Positions 11,981 through 23,357 of a stretch of DNA of 64,000 nucleotides are shown piece by piece. The notes under the pieces were generated by a model that ran no database searches, was not told the origin of the DNA, and worked only from the letters and a program-made list of their open reading frames with translations. This stretch comes from Oscheius dolichura. Its lineage: Eukaryota; Nematoda; Chromadorea; Rhabditida; Rhabditidae. Position 1 is the stretch's first letter; every line of letters begins with the position of its first letter. A program made the translations under genes and the position numbers. The stretch covers positions 11,966,001 through 12,030,000 of the forward strand of contig OW051495.1 of assembly GCA_932521035.1 (NCBI GenBank). The letters are read 5' to 3'.

Positions 11981-12730
11981 ATGAGGACACATCTGGTTTG
12001 TTTTTTTCCCATTTTTAGAGCATTTCCTAATTTTTGGGGAACAGAAGATGCTCTGGAAGAGCTCGGACCTTGTGAAAACGGATTAGCTCACCAGGGAAAC
12101 CCTTTAACCGCTTCCTTATCTAAAATTGGCTGCTGTAAACCAATTAGGAGGGCAAAAGGGGCTATTATAAACTAAAATATCACGAAATCAGTAGAAATAA
12201 GGATAAACGGGCTTCTTTCTAGGTATTCTGGTAACCTGGGATCTTCTGAGTTACAACGACGTGTGCAGTGACCCGCCAAAGGTGCCGGTCTTCTTCAAGA
12301 GGCACCTCTTTGAGGTGGCAGTAATTGCCAGCTGTCCTCAATGTCCAAAGTAAGTGTTCTTTCCTAATTCTTCACACTCTCCTTGTTCTCTAGGTGTACA
12401 GTAAGACTGCCCCAAAAATTCGAGCTCCCTCTCGGCATCTCCATAACAACACTCTATATTCTCACAAAACAGGTGCAGCACCCTAGTTTTTTTGGTCTAA
12501 ATAGCGGTAAAATTCAGGTTCCCAACTATAAATTCTATACAGATCTTAATGTGCGCTATGTTCTAGTGGATAAAATCCCGCCGTCTCTACGGAATTGTGA
12601 AATTGTTTTCCGTGAAAGAACCAAACGAGACGACATATCCTGGTACAAATTGTTCATGTTTATCTGTGTTTTCATATCCGTATTATTGTGTGTCTGTGGT
12701 GCTCGCTGTTGTTTTGCTAAACTTATATAA
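11981..12730 (+). CDS. Small single-pass membrane protein with CxxC, function unknown
   Basis: Exons 12223-12349, 12394-12472 and 12518-12730 are well supported by splice sites and frame. The start is tentative: ATG at 11981 with exon 11981-11999 joins in frame and supplies a short signal-like N-terminus (MRTHLVCILVTW), but its donor (TTT|GTTTTT) is weak. The resulting 145-residue protein has a lumenal or extracellular part with CPQCPKC (CxxC pairs), then one membrane segment near the C-terminus (WYKLFMFICVFISVLL) followed by a Cys-rich end. The 45-base intron 12473-12517 is a multiple of three, so retaining it would add 15 residues. I do not recognise the family. It stands alone, with the ZIP gene convergent downstream. 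Confidence 0.5.
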
Positions 12731-13312
12731 AGATTGTTTTTTGGACCTCGATTACAGAGGGCATTTAGAAATATCCATTTAGGGTAAGTTACACCTGGGT
12801 CTCGAAGGGAATGCCCAGTTTAAAAAGATGATAGTCCAAAGATACGGCAACTGGTGGCTTGTCTAATTCTGTTTTTCCTGCTGAATTCGGCCACAGTTAG
12901 ACAGGAATTTTCTCAAGATTTATACTTCAATGAGCAGTCGTGTAAGTGACCTTCGCGATTATTCCACGCTGTAGAATGCCAGACAGCGTCCGTGGACAAT
13001 ACACGCCGCTGTGGTCAAAACTTATGCAAATATTAGAGACACGCTTCGTGATCATAGCGATCTGCACTTGTCTCCAATTTAAAAAGAAACTGGAAGAGGT
13101 GATTAGTCGGCTGTTAACCAGGGAAGAACGTGCTTCTAGTTTAGACAATCCAGTTGCGGTTAGCTGTGTTGTGTATGGTTCCTGGGTGGTCTCTCCTGGC
13201 GTATTTGCCTGTTATGACGAAGAATGGGGAATGCCACCACCAATAATACTTCCTGTATTCTCCAAATCTTATTTTACTCTTTGACTAAAGGAAAATATTA
13301 ATATTTTTATTA
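12731..13312. other. Intergenic between convergent genes
   Basis: It contains one copy of the GTCTAACTGTGG-type motif (minus orientation, 12891-12904) and open frames without protein features. At about 12860-12960 a signal-like hydrophobic frame is followed by a donor-like site, but no in-frame start and continuation could be found. Confidence 0.45.
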
Positions 13313-14853
13313 TTATAGCGGAAACGCCGTTGTAGTAGGCATTCCAGTGACCATAGGAGCTAGAGTTGACCCAACTGCGGCAGAATGAGAATGACCCGCT
13401 TCCATTCCCCTAAATATGATTCTTTCTCTTATTTTATGATAAACTTACATAAAAGCTACTTGTAATACTGTAATTAATGCAAATCCTAGAATAATTGAGA
13501 ACAGCTGCAACAGATTACTGTGCTCGTTCTCTTTTTCCGGAGCTAGGACCTAAATTACCCATTTTTAAATTGTCGGCATTAAAAACGGTACCTCCAAGAA
13601 TGTCACATAGATAAATGTTCCAGCTGCCATGGCTTCTAGTACTAGAATAGTTCCATCCTTCCATAATGGATTAATATTGGCATTCTGGATGGCATAGCCG
13701 GCAATTGACCCAACCGGCGTCATTATCGAGTAGATTACTATCATTATGACCACTTTTAACTGAAATTTTGATATTTAGGCAAGAAATATAGACTGATACC
13801 TTTTCTTTGGTCCCTTTACAAACATTCAACCCAAATGAGAACGCTTCAATGGCTTTATGGATTAGTAAGGAGAGGAAGAGGGTCAGAATCCCGGTAGGAG
13901 TGTCCTGAAATGGAATTTTTAGGGTAAACGGTCCTTTTTAACTAATGTAGCCCATAAAAACCTTCAAAATGTACCTGTACTCCAAGAGCGAAACCTTCTA
14001 ACAACGAGTGAAAAGAAATAGCAATAGCGAATGTGATAGACTTGAGCCATGTCTGGTCCGCCTCATCCGAGAGAGCATATTCGATGGATCCTTCGATAAC
14101 TTGTCTGAATTACTGTATTTTCCCATGCTAATGAATCCGGCTTACTCTATCTTATTCTTCGAGTCGTATTCTTCATCTTTCGGACTGTGAGAATGTGAAT
14201 GACCGGATTTACTGAATATATGATGGCAGATCTCTTCAATCAAGTAGACTACGAAGAATCCAATACAGATGAAGAGTTGCGGTAGGGGAAATTGCATCGT
14301 GAGACCCGAATCCTTCTTGAATTCATCGTATATATGACTGAAAAGGGAGATGATTTATAGCTTTAGACAGCTGATTTGACTGAGGATTAAATTCTACGCA
14401 GGGAATATTAAAATTTTGGGCTGAGAGAAAGGATCAGGCGCCAGAGGTTCCGTAAGATGATGAAACGAGCGGCAACAAAACAATCGGATTTTGTATTGAA
14501 TTGAACATAAAATAAACAATTGATTGATTCCTTGATTTAATTGCGTAGAATTAAATCCTCAGTCTAAATCTTGAGGTAGAAAATGGAGAAAATAGCAGGA
14601 AAACTCACTTTATATGAGGGAATATGTCCAAGAAGCACGTTGCCATAAAGACGCCACCCGAAAAACAGGACAATAGGGAAATTATTAGCTGACCTCTTCC
14701 TTTATTTTGCTTTTTATTTAAATAGCTTACAACCTAAAGAAATTAATTAAGGAGAAGGATGGGAAGTCTTACTTTTAAAGGAATTAGACCCGTAACTGTG
14801 GTGGTTACCAGCATGGAACCGGCTAGGACCCCTTGGAGCAGCACGCCATCCAT
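13313..14853 (-). CDS. ZIP-family (SLC39) zinc/iron transporter
   Basis: Minus-strand exons 14773-14853, 14609-14733, 14146-14337, 13975-14104, 13800-13904, 13592-13759, 13449-13549, 13313-13409; 332 residues. Zip proteins move Zn2+ (or Fe2+) into the cytosol across the plasma or organelle membrane. The signature metal-binding helices are plain: TM4 reads HSLLEGFALG (His165, Glu169) and TM5 LLIHKAIEAFSFG (His192, Glu196). TM3 (LFICIGFFVVYLIEEI) is followed by a cytosolic His-rich loop (GHSHSHS), and a further HSHS stands in the C-terminal tail. The layout of short N-terminus, variable TM3-TM4 loop and about 330 residues matches the SLC39A1-3 subgroup. The start follows ATTTTTAG, a likely trans-splice site. 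No damage was seen. Confidence 0.93.
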
Positions 14854-16754
14854 TTTGAAACTAAAAATTAAAGAATTTACTGCATACGTTTAATGGACAA
14901 CGTTTTTGGAATTAGAAAGGAAGCGGAAGGTTTAAAACGGAAAAAAGTGCGTGAACCCGTAGTCAGAGTATGCTTCACCCGCTTTTAAATACGGAACGGG
15001 CGATTTGAATAACTAGACTGACTCAGAATAGAAAAAAAATACAGCAGGAAGGTCACAGAAGACCGACTTTCATCAGGTGATGGAATAAACAAATTTGTAG
15101 CGACAACAACGAGGAAGAAGGACAATGGAATGGTGAGAGAATAATAAAGACGGCGTAATGAACGAAATGGTCCTGAAAAGACCCAAATTCCAAACTTCTG
15201 AATTATCAGAGAAGGGGAATCCCTGTGATATCAGCCCTGGTGGGCAACTGTGTTGCTATTTGGTTGGGGAGAGATCATTTCTACTCGAGGGAGGTGATAA
15301 GACGGTAGAGGTCTCGGGGAGGAAAAGAAAAACAACGGGAAGGAGCAGGTCGCATCCGAGAGATTGCCCCTTGGGAAAAGAAAAGAGAAAACCGGAAGGT
15401 CGCGTGGGAATTGAGCTGATGAGACGGTTGATTCCTGTCCAAAGAAATACAGAAAACCGGCGATTTTCCCGAGAAAAAGGGAAGAGAATGCTCCGCACCG
15501 TGCGAACTTTTCATGTTTTCCAAAATTCAAACACAGCGCCCAAAAAGCAGATCTAGCTGATGTTCTAGAAGTTTTGGTTGCGGGAGAAAATGCCATATAT
15601 AAAGGGAAGCGTCTTCTCCCACACTTTTAATCAAAAAAGCCGGAAAGCGCTGCTTTTGAGAAAAACTATTGGTTTCCGAGATTAAAACTGATTTTTCTTC
15701 TAATTTCTGGACTTTTATGATTTTTAGGGGAGATGAGAACATTGTGAAAAGGTTCATCTCATTATTAATCCAGGAAGAAGTCTAGAAATCCCAAGGCAAA
15801 GCTCTAATTCTCAAGCGAGAGTCAAAAGCGCCGCTTTCTGCGAATACGGTCCATTTTCGCGGGCAATGCCGCTTTTAAAGAAGTACTTTTCTAAATTCTT
15901 ACGGTATAATGCTTTCGAAACTATGAGAGCCTCCCCCACGCCTCCTTTTCTCCAACCAAAGTGAAGAAAATAGAAAAAAAATCAGAAGAAAGTAAAAGAA
16001 GAGAGACGTCAATCGTTGGCACGGGTCAGGTGTTGGACAAGAAGCTCAATAGATAAGACCTCCCCACGGCCACTCGCCCTATCATCTGGGTGATTACCCG
16101 CCAAAAAAATGTTTTTATTGCACGGCGCTTCAGGAGAATCCATGAAGGTGTACGAGAGAGAAACAGATAGAATACAGTTGCACCCACTCTTGTCTTGAGT
16201 GAGAGTGGACACATGCGTGAAAGGTCAATATAAGCCACGGAGCAGGGGGCCCCCTGGCGGTCAGTTAGTTTGGTCGGTCAGTTATGTTGCCCGCGACGGG
16301 TAAACAAACTCTGTCGCTTATCTCCCAGGGTCAGTGTTGCTTTTGAGGAGAGGACCGGTGAACTGTGGAGCCGGGGGCAAAGAGTCACCATAACTCGGCG
16401 CCTGTTTTCCTTTCTACTAAACGTGAGGAAAACTGAACTCTTAGGAGAGACAAAAAGGCGGAAGTGATCTATTTAGTCAATTAAGAACGGAATGAATTCC
16501 TTTTAAAGGAAGTAAAATGGCCATATCAGCTGGAGCGAGGCTACGCTAGGGCAGCAGACACGGATAGTTATCATAATCCGGAGTCAAAAGAGAGAACCCA
16601 CACACACGCAGAACAACTGTACTATTTTTATGGTTTAGAGTTTCTGCAGCGACCGGAAGGGAAACTTTTGAAGAATATCGGGAAAAATATCAGGGGGCCA
16701 CGTCTCAAAAAGCTAGAGATGGCTTGAATTCGGATAATCATTACCATACCGCAA
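14854..16754. other. Intergenic; no supported gene
   Basis: No exon chain was found. The longest open frames (about 15158-15600, both strands) are Arg/Lys/Pro-biased shadows of purine-rich DNA. Confidence 0.55.
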
Positions 16755-17236
16755 GGACTCAAAAAACCAGGTACCATTTTTGTGGATTTCTCTAGTAGGT
16801 CTTCTTCGTATTGGTCCATTTAGTGGAGAAAGCACAAAACTCGGCTGAAGCAGCCGATTTCCAAGTCTTCAGCCCTCGAAGAGCTGGGGAAGAAATTTAC
16901 GACGAAAATTCAAATGTTCAATTTCTCTTTTTCGCCCTGGTTGTGGTGCATAGCAAGAACTCTGGCGACAATACCTAGTTTCTCTTGACACGCTCGACGA
17001 GACGATTCTAACGAGCTATCGAACACCCATACCACTCGGAGTTTCGGCCCGTGGCGCCCCGCCCAAGCCCGGGAAAAAGGGAAGAGATTACTCCATTATG
17101 ACTACTGGAAAGGGTTAATTTAACCCCTGTATATGGTCTATTCCAACGTGAAATAGGTGCAGGAAATTAATTCTGGTGGAGATAACAACAGCATCTTGTA
17201 GATCTCGACGAGCTCTTTCCGGCAGTATATGATAGG
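16755..17236 (+). repeat. Dispersed repeat, copy A
   Basis: About 480 bases aligning by eye, in reverse orientation, with 44112-44574 over most of their length. The shared core CGCCCTGGTTGTGGTGCATA is at about 16935-16954. Other shared blocks are CCGATTTCCAAGTCTTCAGC, GGAGTTT(C/T)GGCCCGTGGCGCC and GAAATAGGTGCAGG. A shorter third copy lies at 39460-39606. No terminal inverted repeat or target duplication was identified, so the class of element is unknown. Confidence 0.75.
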
Positions 17237-17614
17237 CCTGCAGAAGGGAGGAAGTAGGGGCCCTCCCAGGGATAATCACATTCCAAAAATTATATGCGCA
17301 TTTCCTTCTCAAATTTTGAACTCTATTGTTCTAGAGAATGAGCATCTTTTCTTGTTCCTTGTTCCCCCGTTCGTTCCCCAGCAACTGACACCCAGGCGGA
17401 GGCTTCATTGGAGCCTTACATTTTCTCCAAGCTACTGAAAATCACAGAACAACCTTTAAACTCTTCCAAATAACAATGAAAAGAAAGCGAACTGACTATT
17501 TTCTAGCAAAAGAACTTCCGATTAGTTTCTCAGTGGTCCAAGGTCAATAAAGGACAGCCTCTCTCCCGGCGAAAACGGCAGCGGGTAATCGGCAAAGTTT
17601 CGCCACTTCCAACC
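17237..17614. other. Upstream region of the Erlin gene
   Basis: Non-coding; no clear TATA box. Open frames here are short and featureless. Confidence 0.5.
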
Positions 17615-19434
17615 ATGGCTGAAGTAGAGACACACAATCCGTTGGTTACCAACCGGGATGCTGAAGGAGGACGGCAGTCGGCTATTTATAACCGGAACAA
17701 ACGAAATGGAAAAGGTGGGTCTCTTTTTTCTCGCTTTCTTCGTCAAAATCCTCCATTTCCCCCATTCTAGGTGCCCTTTACCCCGTCCTCGGTGTTCTCT
17801 GCTGTGGTGGCATCCTTTTTATTATCCTCATCCTTCTACTTCGCTTTTCTATCCACCGTGTTGATGAAGGATTCGTTGCCGTCTATTTCCGGGTCAATTT
17901 GTGATTTTTACAACCTAACGCGTCATATTTTAGGGTGGCGCATTGTTGCAGGATATCTCCCAGCCTGGATACCACTTAATGATCCCGTTTATTACTACTT
18001 ACAAGCAGATTCAGGTAAACGCATGTCGTTTCTTTTTTGTTGTGTTGTGTGATCTGGTCAATGATTTATCGGTCTCTTTACACATCAGGGGTGTAATATG
18101 TTTCATCAGATTAACCGCCATTTGCGGGGAACAGTAAAAGAAGGGCGCGGTTGAATTTAAGAGTTAGAGCGGCTCGCTGGCTTATTCCTGGTCGTTTTTC
18201 TCGACATAACAAAGTTACCGTGCTTGGAAAGTTATAGCCTTTAAATGGGCGCAAAAACTGTCTTCTAAACAGGGTTCAAGCTGCTAAAAGCTTACAATTG
18301 TTATCAAAAACGATACAAATCAATAAACAGCCACCGGAAAGGCGCTCAAAGGAACCATTGGCCGATTCTTATAAATAAACAGTCCTCCAAAAGTCTGCTA
18401 TTTATTTTATGACATATAAATCAAAAAATGCCTCTAATTTCCGTTTCAGGTAACAATCCAAACGGATGAAATTCGCAATATTCCCTGTGGCACGTCGGGA
18501 GGTGTGATAATTTATTTTGAAAGGGTCGAAGTCGTCAATCTTCTCCGAAAAGATGCAGGTATTTTACCGCGTAGTTCCTTGAGAAACACCGCTTTTAGTC
18601 TACAGTACGGTGAAAAATTATACGATAGATTACGATAGAACTCTGATCTACAACAAAGTCCACCATGAAATCAATCAGTTCTGCAGTAAGCACAGCATAC
18701 AGGAAGTTTATATCGATTTGTTCGGTAGGTTGTTGACCTTGTCACTTTTTATCGGCTATCAGACACCATTGACGAGAACCTGAAGAATGCGCTTCAAAAA
18801 GATTTGGAAGTTCATGCTCCGGGATTGAGTGTCCAGGCTGTGAGGGTAACGAAGCCGGCTATTCCTGACTCTGTATCTCAAAATTATGAAAAAATGGAGG
18901 CTCAGAAAGTTAGTTTTAGACCAAATTGAAGGATCTGATGTCATATTTTAGACAGAGTTCCTAGTGGCCGAACAGCATCAAAAAGTCGTGGAGAAAATGG
19001 CCGAAACGGAAAGAAAGAAGGCTCTAATAGGCAAAGAACCCTTCAGCTCCAAAAAACCTCAAAATTCTCTCTTTCAGAAGCCGAAAAAGCCAGCCAAGTA
19101 GCGGAAATCACATTTAAACAGACGATAGCTGAAAAGGAGATGGAAAAGAAGGTGAACAGCCTCCAGGATGAGATCCACCTGGCCCGACAAAAGGCCCTAG
19201 CCGATGCTGAATTCTACAAAACTGCCAAGGAAGCAGAGGCGAATGAGAAGCTTCTAACAGAGTACGAAATCTTATTTTTAACCAATCGGCACTTATTTTT
19301 CCAGGAAATATCTGGAAGCGAGACGAATTGAAGCCATCCACAACAATAACAAGATCTTCTATGGAAACAGCATTCCAAATGCATTTTTCCATGCGGATCC
19401 CAGTGTTCAGAAGACGCAATCTTCGAAAAATTAG
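17615..19434 (+). CDS. erl-1: Erlin, SPFH/prohibitin-domain ER lipid-raft protein
   Basis: Nine exons: 17615-17714, 17771-17892, 17934-18014, 18450-18558, 18599-18724, 18763-18908, 18952-19030, 19078-19261, 19305-19434; 358 residues. Erlins are single-pass ER membrane proteins forming large ring complexes that bind activated IP3 receptors and recruit the RNF170 ubiquitin ligase for ERAD. After a polar N-terminus the membrane anchor is at about 35-60, then [17 protein letters not shown] and the SPFH domain, with the Erlin-typical [20 protein letters not shown] and [13 protein letters not shown]. The Lys/Glu/Ala-rich coiled coil follows (about 230-310), ending with [12 protein letters not shown]. 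Length is close to the usual 310-350. Intron 7 starts with GC (TAG|GCAAAG at 19031), the only junction keeping frame. Confidence 0.95.
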
Positions 19435-19859
19435 AGAAAACAAGGAAATAATATGGAAAATAACCTCTATATTATTAAATGTTTGGTATTTCTCTTCCTC
19501 GTCATTTGTCAAAAAGGATAAGTGCGACTTCATCTTCTCCGCTCTTTGCTTCCATTCGCCCTGTCTTGAAACGAGGAAATAAAGCAATACAGTATCCTGT
19601 AGATAAAATCTTCCCTAATAAGAATAAATTCGGCGTGAATGTCAATTACTTGTCAATTGTAATCGAGAGGCCCCATTTATTATGGTCGACTTGCTGGTAA
19701 TTGTCTCCGCCAGCGATTTCGCTCTCGCTCGCTCTCTCATCTCTATCTCTCTTCCCTTCTCTACTACGTAGTTGAAGTTATCTCCTACCCTGCCCCAAAA
19801 CCGGGAATAAATCGTCATACCGGTTCGTATATCATTCTTTCGTCCTAGTAAGCCGCGCA
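19435..19859. other. Intergenic, Erlin 3' end and collagen promoter region
   Basis: AATAAA-like signals near 19580 and 19624 may end the Erlin transcript. Between 19700 and 19760 there is a CT-rich run (CTCTCTC type), common before nematode collagen promoters. Confidence 0.5.
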
Positions 19860-19865
19860 TATAAG
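19860..19865 (+). promoter_or_regulatory. TATA-like box of the collagen gene
   Basis: TATAAG within GCATATAAGG lies about 64 bases before the collagen ATG at 19929. Confidence 0.5.
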
Positions 19866-19928
19866 GTTCTCGGAGTAGGGAGACAGCAGCGGTCACCCAG
19901 CCACTCCACCATCAGCTCAGAGAGAAAG

Positions 19929-21129
19929 ATGGAAGCCGACGGCCGTCTAAAGGCCTATAAATTTGTAGCCTATGCTGCAGTATCATTCTCTATTGTAGCT
20001 GTATTCTCGGTGGTTATGGCTCTACCCATGGTCTATAACTATGTCGGCCATGTCCGCCGCCAAATGGAGCACGAGATCTCTTTCTGCAAGGTAATTTTTC
20101 CCATAAATTTTCAATTTAATCCATTTTTCTCCTAGGGCTCGGCTAAAGACATCTTCGCTGAGGTTAACTTCATGAAGGAGCACGCCAACGCTCCGCCAAG
20201 GAACAGAACCGCTCGTCAGGCTTACGGTACTGGAGCTTCTCAAGGAGCCTACGCTCAAGGCGGCCCCACCGGTGGCCAGGCTGGATACACTCAGGGAGGA
20301 GGCCCTCAAGGAGGAGGCCCTCAAGGAGGAGGCCCCGGACCTCAGGGTGGTGGAGCTGGACCCTTCGGAGGAGCAGGAGACAATCTTCAATGCGAAGGAT
20401 GGTAAGCTTTACCCACATATTGATCTAACTGTTAATTTTCCGCTGCCTTCCCGGACCCCCTGGACCCGCTGGAGCCCCCGGCAGATCTGGAAAGCCCGGC
20501 CGTCCCGGAGCTCCTGGACAACCCGGAGTCCCTGGCAAGCCTCCTCAGACCGTAATTTATTCCAATCTCTTTTAATCTTGATATCTTTTAGCCATGTGAG
20601 CCGACTACTCCTCCTCCCTGCAAGCCTTGCCCTCAAGGACCTCCCGGCCCACCTGGACCCCCTGGAAGCCCCGGAGATCCGGGAGAGGCTGGAACCTCTG
20701 GACGACCTGGAAATGATGGATCCAACGGACTTCCTGGACCTCGTGGACCTCCCGGACCTCCCGGCGAGGCTGGACAGCCCGGACCCCAAGGAGACCCTGG
20801 AGCTCCCGGTAATTTTCCCAAATGTTTCTTTACAATATCCCTTATTTGTAGCTCAAAGCGAGCCCCTCGTGCCCGGAGAGCCCGGAGAGCCAGGAGACGT
20901 TGGACCGGCTGGACCTCCTGGAGCCCCTGGAGCCCCCGGAAACGATGGACCTCCTGGACCCGCCGGTGCCAAGGGAGCTCCTGGCCCCGACGGACCCGCT
21001 GGATCAGATGGATCCCAAGGACCTCCCGGCGCTCCTGGACCCCAGGGAACTTCTGGAGAGAAGGGTATCTGTCCCAAGTACTGCGCCATCGATGGAGGAG
21101 TCTTCTTCGAAGATGGAACCCGACGATAA
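19929..21129 (+). CDS. Cuticle collagen (nematode COL family)
   Basis: Exons 19929-20090, 20136-20401, 20443-20551, 20592-20808, 20852-21129; 343 residues if intron 2 is removed as drawn. A short N-terminus, a membrane/signal segment (about 11-33) and homology box precede a furin-type site (NRTAR within [11 protein letters not shown]) for release of the secreted chain. Then come a Gly/Gln-rich linker, CEGCCLPG, Gly-X-Y blocks broken by [14 protein letters not shown] and by AQSEPLVP, and the C-terminal [20 protein letters not shown] block, closely like C. elegans COL-12/13/19-type adult collagens. It forms a cuticle layer after Pro hydroxylation, probably by enzymes like that encoded at 28558-30753. 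Intron 2 (20402-20442) ends in CG, not AG; without removal a TAA follows at once. AATAAA at 21194-21199. Confidence 0.88.
20295..20336 (+). repeat. Tandem 15-base repeat inside the collagen linker
   Basis: The unit GGAGGAGGCCCTCAA occurs twice and a third, partial time, coding for repeated Gly-Gly-Gly-Pro-Gln. Such units change copy number easily. Confidence 0.8.
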
Positions 21130-21277
21130 GCCCGACACAATTCGTGGGGATATTTATTTATCGTGTGCTCAATATTGTGCAATTATGGCACCCAATAAAA
21201 CTGGTTTATTTACATTTTAACGAGTTTTATTTACTACCCGTAAGGTCCTGAAGCGAAAATAGGCAGGCAATCTATAT

Positions 21278-21914
21278 CTAACCCCAGTAGGGGGTGCCGT
21301 AGCTTCCCCCGTAGCCGGATCCCGCTGCGTAGCCGCTCGGGTATCCGGTACCATAGCTGTTTCCTCCGTAACCTCCTCCATAACTTCCCATAGAGGGTCC
21401 CATTCCGGGATTGGCTATAAATTAAACAATTTAACGATTATAAGCTAAAACTGACTCCAATAGCTGCCAGACTGGCCGAATGGACTTCCAAAACCAGTAT
21501 TGAAGGATCCATAGCTTCCGAATCGGTTATGATAGCGTTGATGATGGTTAAAGTGGCTAGCATGGCTGGCAGACGAGCTGTAGCTTCTCTTCTTCCTATC
21601 CTTTCCTCTAGTAGGACTGGCGAGAATTGAAGAGACTGGAAAATGAATGATTAACATATGGAGAAGACTATTGAATCCTCCAAATGCTTGGATTTTCAAA
21701 GTTAGCGGGTAATTATTAGTCGAGAAGTCGTTTTTTCTCGTTTAATCAGTTTTTACCTTTCTCCTTGTTTTCTGACTCAAAAAGTAGTCCAAGGAAAGCG
21801 AAAGTAGTCAACCTGCCACGGGAAAGTGAACGCCGCGGCTAATCAGGGATTTATAATTTGAGGAAACAACTTACCAGCTAGAATAAAGAGCATAGAAATG
21901 AGTAGAAGTCTCAT
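21278..21914 (-). CDS. Secreted Gly/Tyr/Ser-rich small protein
   Basis: Minus-strand exons 21875-21914, 21456-21635, 21278-21414; 118 residues. A signal peptide (MRLLLISMLFILA) leads to a basic dibasic site (DRKKRS), which may be a furin cut. A His/Ser/Tyr-rich block follows, then a Gly-Tyr-Gly-rich C-terminus ending in GTPYWG. Composition recalls GYG-rich cuticle or pharyngeal proteins, and the YGG-type antimicrobial peptides (NLP-29/CNC) that nematodes express in the epidermis. Length and the mixed Ser/His part fit neither exactly. It is tail-to-tail with the collagen gene, with about 150 bases between stops. A TATAAAA is 61 bases upstream of the ATG. Confidence 0.75.
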
Positions 21915-21974
21915 GTTTGTGTAGTAGTAGCCTCAGAAATGTAGCAACGTCCACCAGCGACCGGGCACTGACCC

Positions 21975-21981
21975 TTTTATA
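21975..21981 (-). promoter_or_regulatory. TATA box of the Gly/Tyr/Ser-rich gene
   Basis: TATAAAA on the minus strand, 61 bases before the ATG at 21914. Confidence 0.65.
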
Positions 21982-22486
21982 GAGTGTACACTCCGAAACT
22001 GTCCGTCCGGCCATTAGCAAGCTTCATTGTTATTGCCCTTTCATTTTCCCGAGGTGGCTAGTCGTCACAAAAGAAAAGTTGTAATAGAATGTAGTGATGA
22101 CGTAGAGGCTATTTGGCGAGAGGGAAGTATTATTCAGCAAACATTTTTTGTTGTCTAGCAGCCCTGGAGGCGAAAATAGAGGATGGAGAGGTTACGACTG
22201 CTGTTAGAATGATTGAAGAAACTCTGGTACACCGTCTTTTATTCAAGAGTATGCCGGTCAGACCCGACAAATTCAATACCTACGTCACCGCATTGAGCTG
22301 CCGAAGTTCTATTGGTACGTTGGAAGCCGGAATTTTGGCTCTCGTAGCCCGCAACCGCAACATCTTATCAGCATCCCCATTTTGAATTTCTATCCGGCCC
22401 AGAAATATGCACCTTTCAGTTGATAGCGTTCGAGAAAATGAAAATTCACTGGATTTCCCAGAGAGCACAACACTCTTTCTTGTTAT
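21982..22486. other. Intergenic, with one orphan exon-like segment
   Basis: At about 22155-22318 (+) an acceptor-like TTGTCTAG precedes an open segment reading ALEAKIEDGEVTTAVRMIEE and onward to a donor-like GTACGT. It looks like a helical-repeat exon, but no partner exons were found on either side. Confidence 0.35.
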
Positions 22487-22779
22487 TTATTCATTAAAAT
22501 TAGCGTCACATGCCCGTCTACAATCTTTTTCCGTCTTATATCGGTTGTTATTTCCATGACATCCGGCGTAGTCGAACTTGAGGCATTTACGTTGGCGGAA
22601 GTTGTATCCCCAACGAGAAGAGGCCACCACTCCCATGCATGGTATACCCTTGTCAATGGACAGATGACACACACCGATACCGGATGCGGTACCTTGAAAA
22701 GAGACTTTCAGTTAACGTTAAAGGGAAAAAACGAACCAAGGAGGCAGAAGAGGAAGACGAGGAAGAGATCCTTCGACAT
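22487..22779 (-). CDS. Kunitz-domain secreted protease inhibitor-like protein 1
   Basis: Exons 22737-22779 and 22487-22692 (minus); 82 residues. The first exon plus two bases give a signal peptide (MSKDLFLVFLFCLLG). A single Kunitz/BPTI domain follows with all six cysteines, RWGYN for the aromatic core, and the FDYAGCHGNNNRY region typical of the fold. These domains block serine proteases by inserting the residue after Cys2 (P1) into the active site. Here P1 is Met (PCMG), so trypsin inhibition is unlikely; an elastase- or chymotrypsin-like target, or a non-inhibitory role, is possible. It is first of three paralogues in a row with the same exon structure (43-base exon 1). The stop TAA is part of AATAAA, so the 3' UTR is very short. 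Confidence 0.88.
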
Positions 22780-22817
22780 TTTGTGACGACTGGGAGAAGA
22801 CGACGGAAAGCTGGGAA

Positions 22818-22824
22818 TTATAAA
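22818..22824 (-). promoter_or_regulatory. TATA-like box of Kunitz gene 1
   Basis: TTTATAA on the minus strand about 40 bases before the ATG at 22779. Confidence 0.45.
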
Positions 22825-22848
22825 GACTAGCAGGGAGGGAAGACGGTC

Positions 22849-22870
22849 TGGGAGACTGTCTCATTGCAGT
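22849..22870 (-). promoter_or_regulatory. Shared upstream element, Kunitz gene 1 copy
   Basis: On the minus strand it reads CTGCAATGAGACAGTCTCCC, resembling elements before Kunitz genes 2 and 3 and placed the same distance upstream of the TATA box. It is the most divergent copy. Confidence 0.4.
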
Positions 22871-23357
22871 TTGGTCTAGTCTAGACGAAGCCGAGCCTTT
22901 TCAACTACGTATTAGTTGGAGAATCGGGGAGAACACGGATCCAAGAGCTTTCAGTCTTTCCAGGCTACAAGGAGATCATTTCTTCATTACTTCCCAGTCT
23001 ACCGAGTATCGAACAACCAGAGAAAACAGCATTTACGTTTCGTTCCCCAGAAGAGAAAGGTGTTCAAGAAGATTATTCCCCTTATTCTCGAACGGGGGAA
23101 GGCGATAAAAGTTTTCGTTTTATGCTGGGAAAAAACGATAATTGTCTGCCAGTTTTTATTGCCTTTTTCTTGTCGTAAACCAGACCAAAGCCCGCAAATC
23201 AAATCTGGCCATGTATTGATACGGTAGAGAAGTCTAGGAAAGTTTTCAGTAGAACTGGATGTAGTGATTTTGGGGTTGGGGTGATATTCAGAGAGAGGGA
23301 GAGAGAGAAGACGGATGGGCACATGACAACAACAACAAAATAAAGGTCAGAAGACAT
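22871..23357. other. Spacer between Kunitz genes 1 and 2
   Basis: No gene seen. It includes a GA-rich run (about 23290-23311) and the polyadenylation region of gene 2 (AATAAA at 23354-23359 overlapping its stop). Confidence 0.5.

Noticed and set aside
15158-15600. Long open frames on both strands
   Set aside because: They are mirror shadows of purine-rich DNA and encode Lys/Arg/Pro- or Phe/Ser-biased peptides.
20409-21182. Minus-strand frames rich in Gly/Pro/Ser
   Set aside because: Antisense shadows of the collagen repeats.
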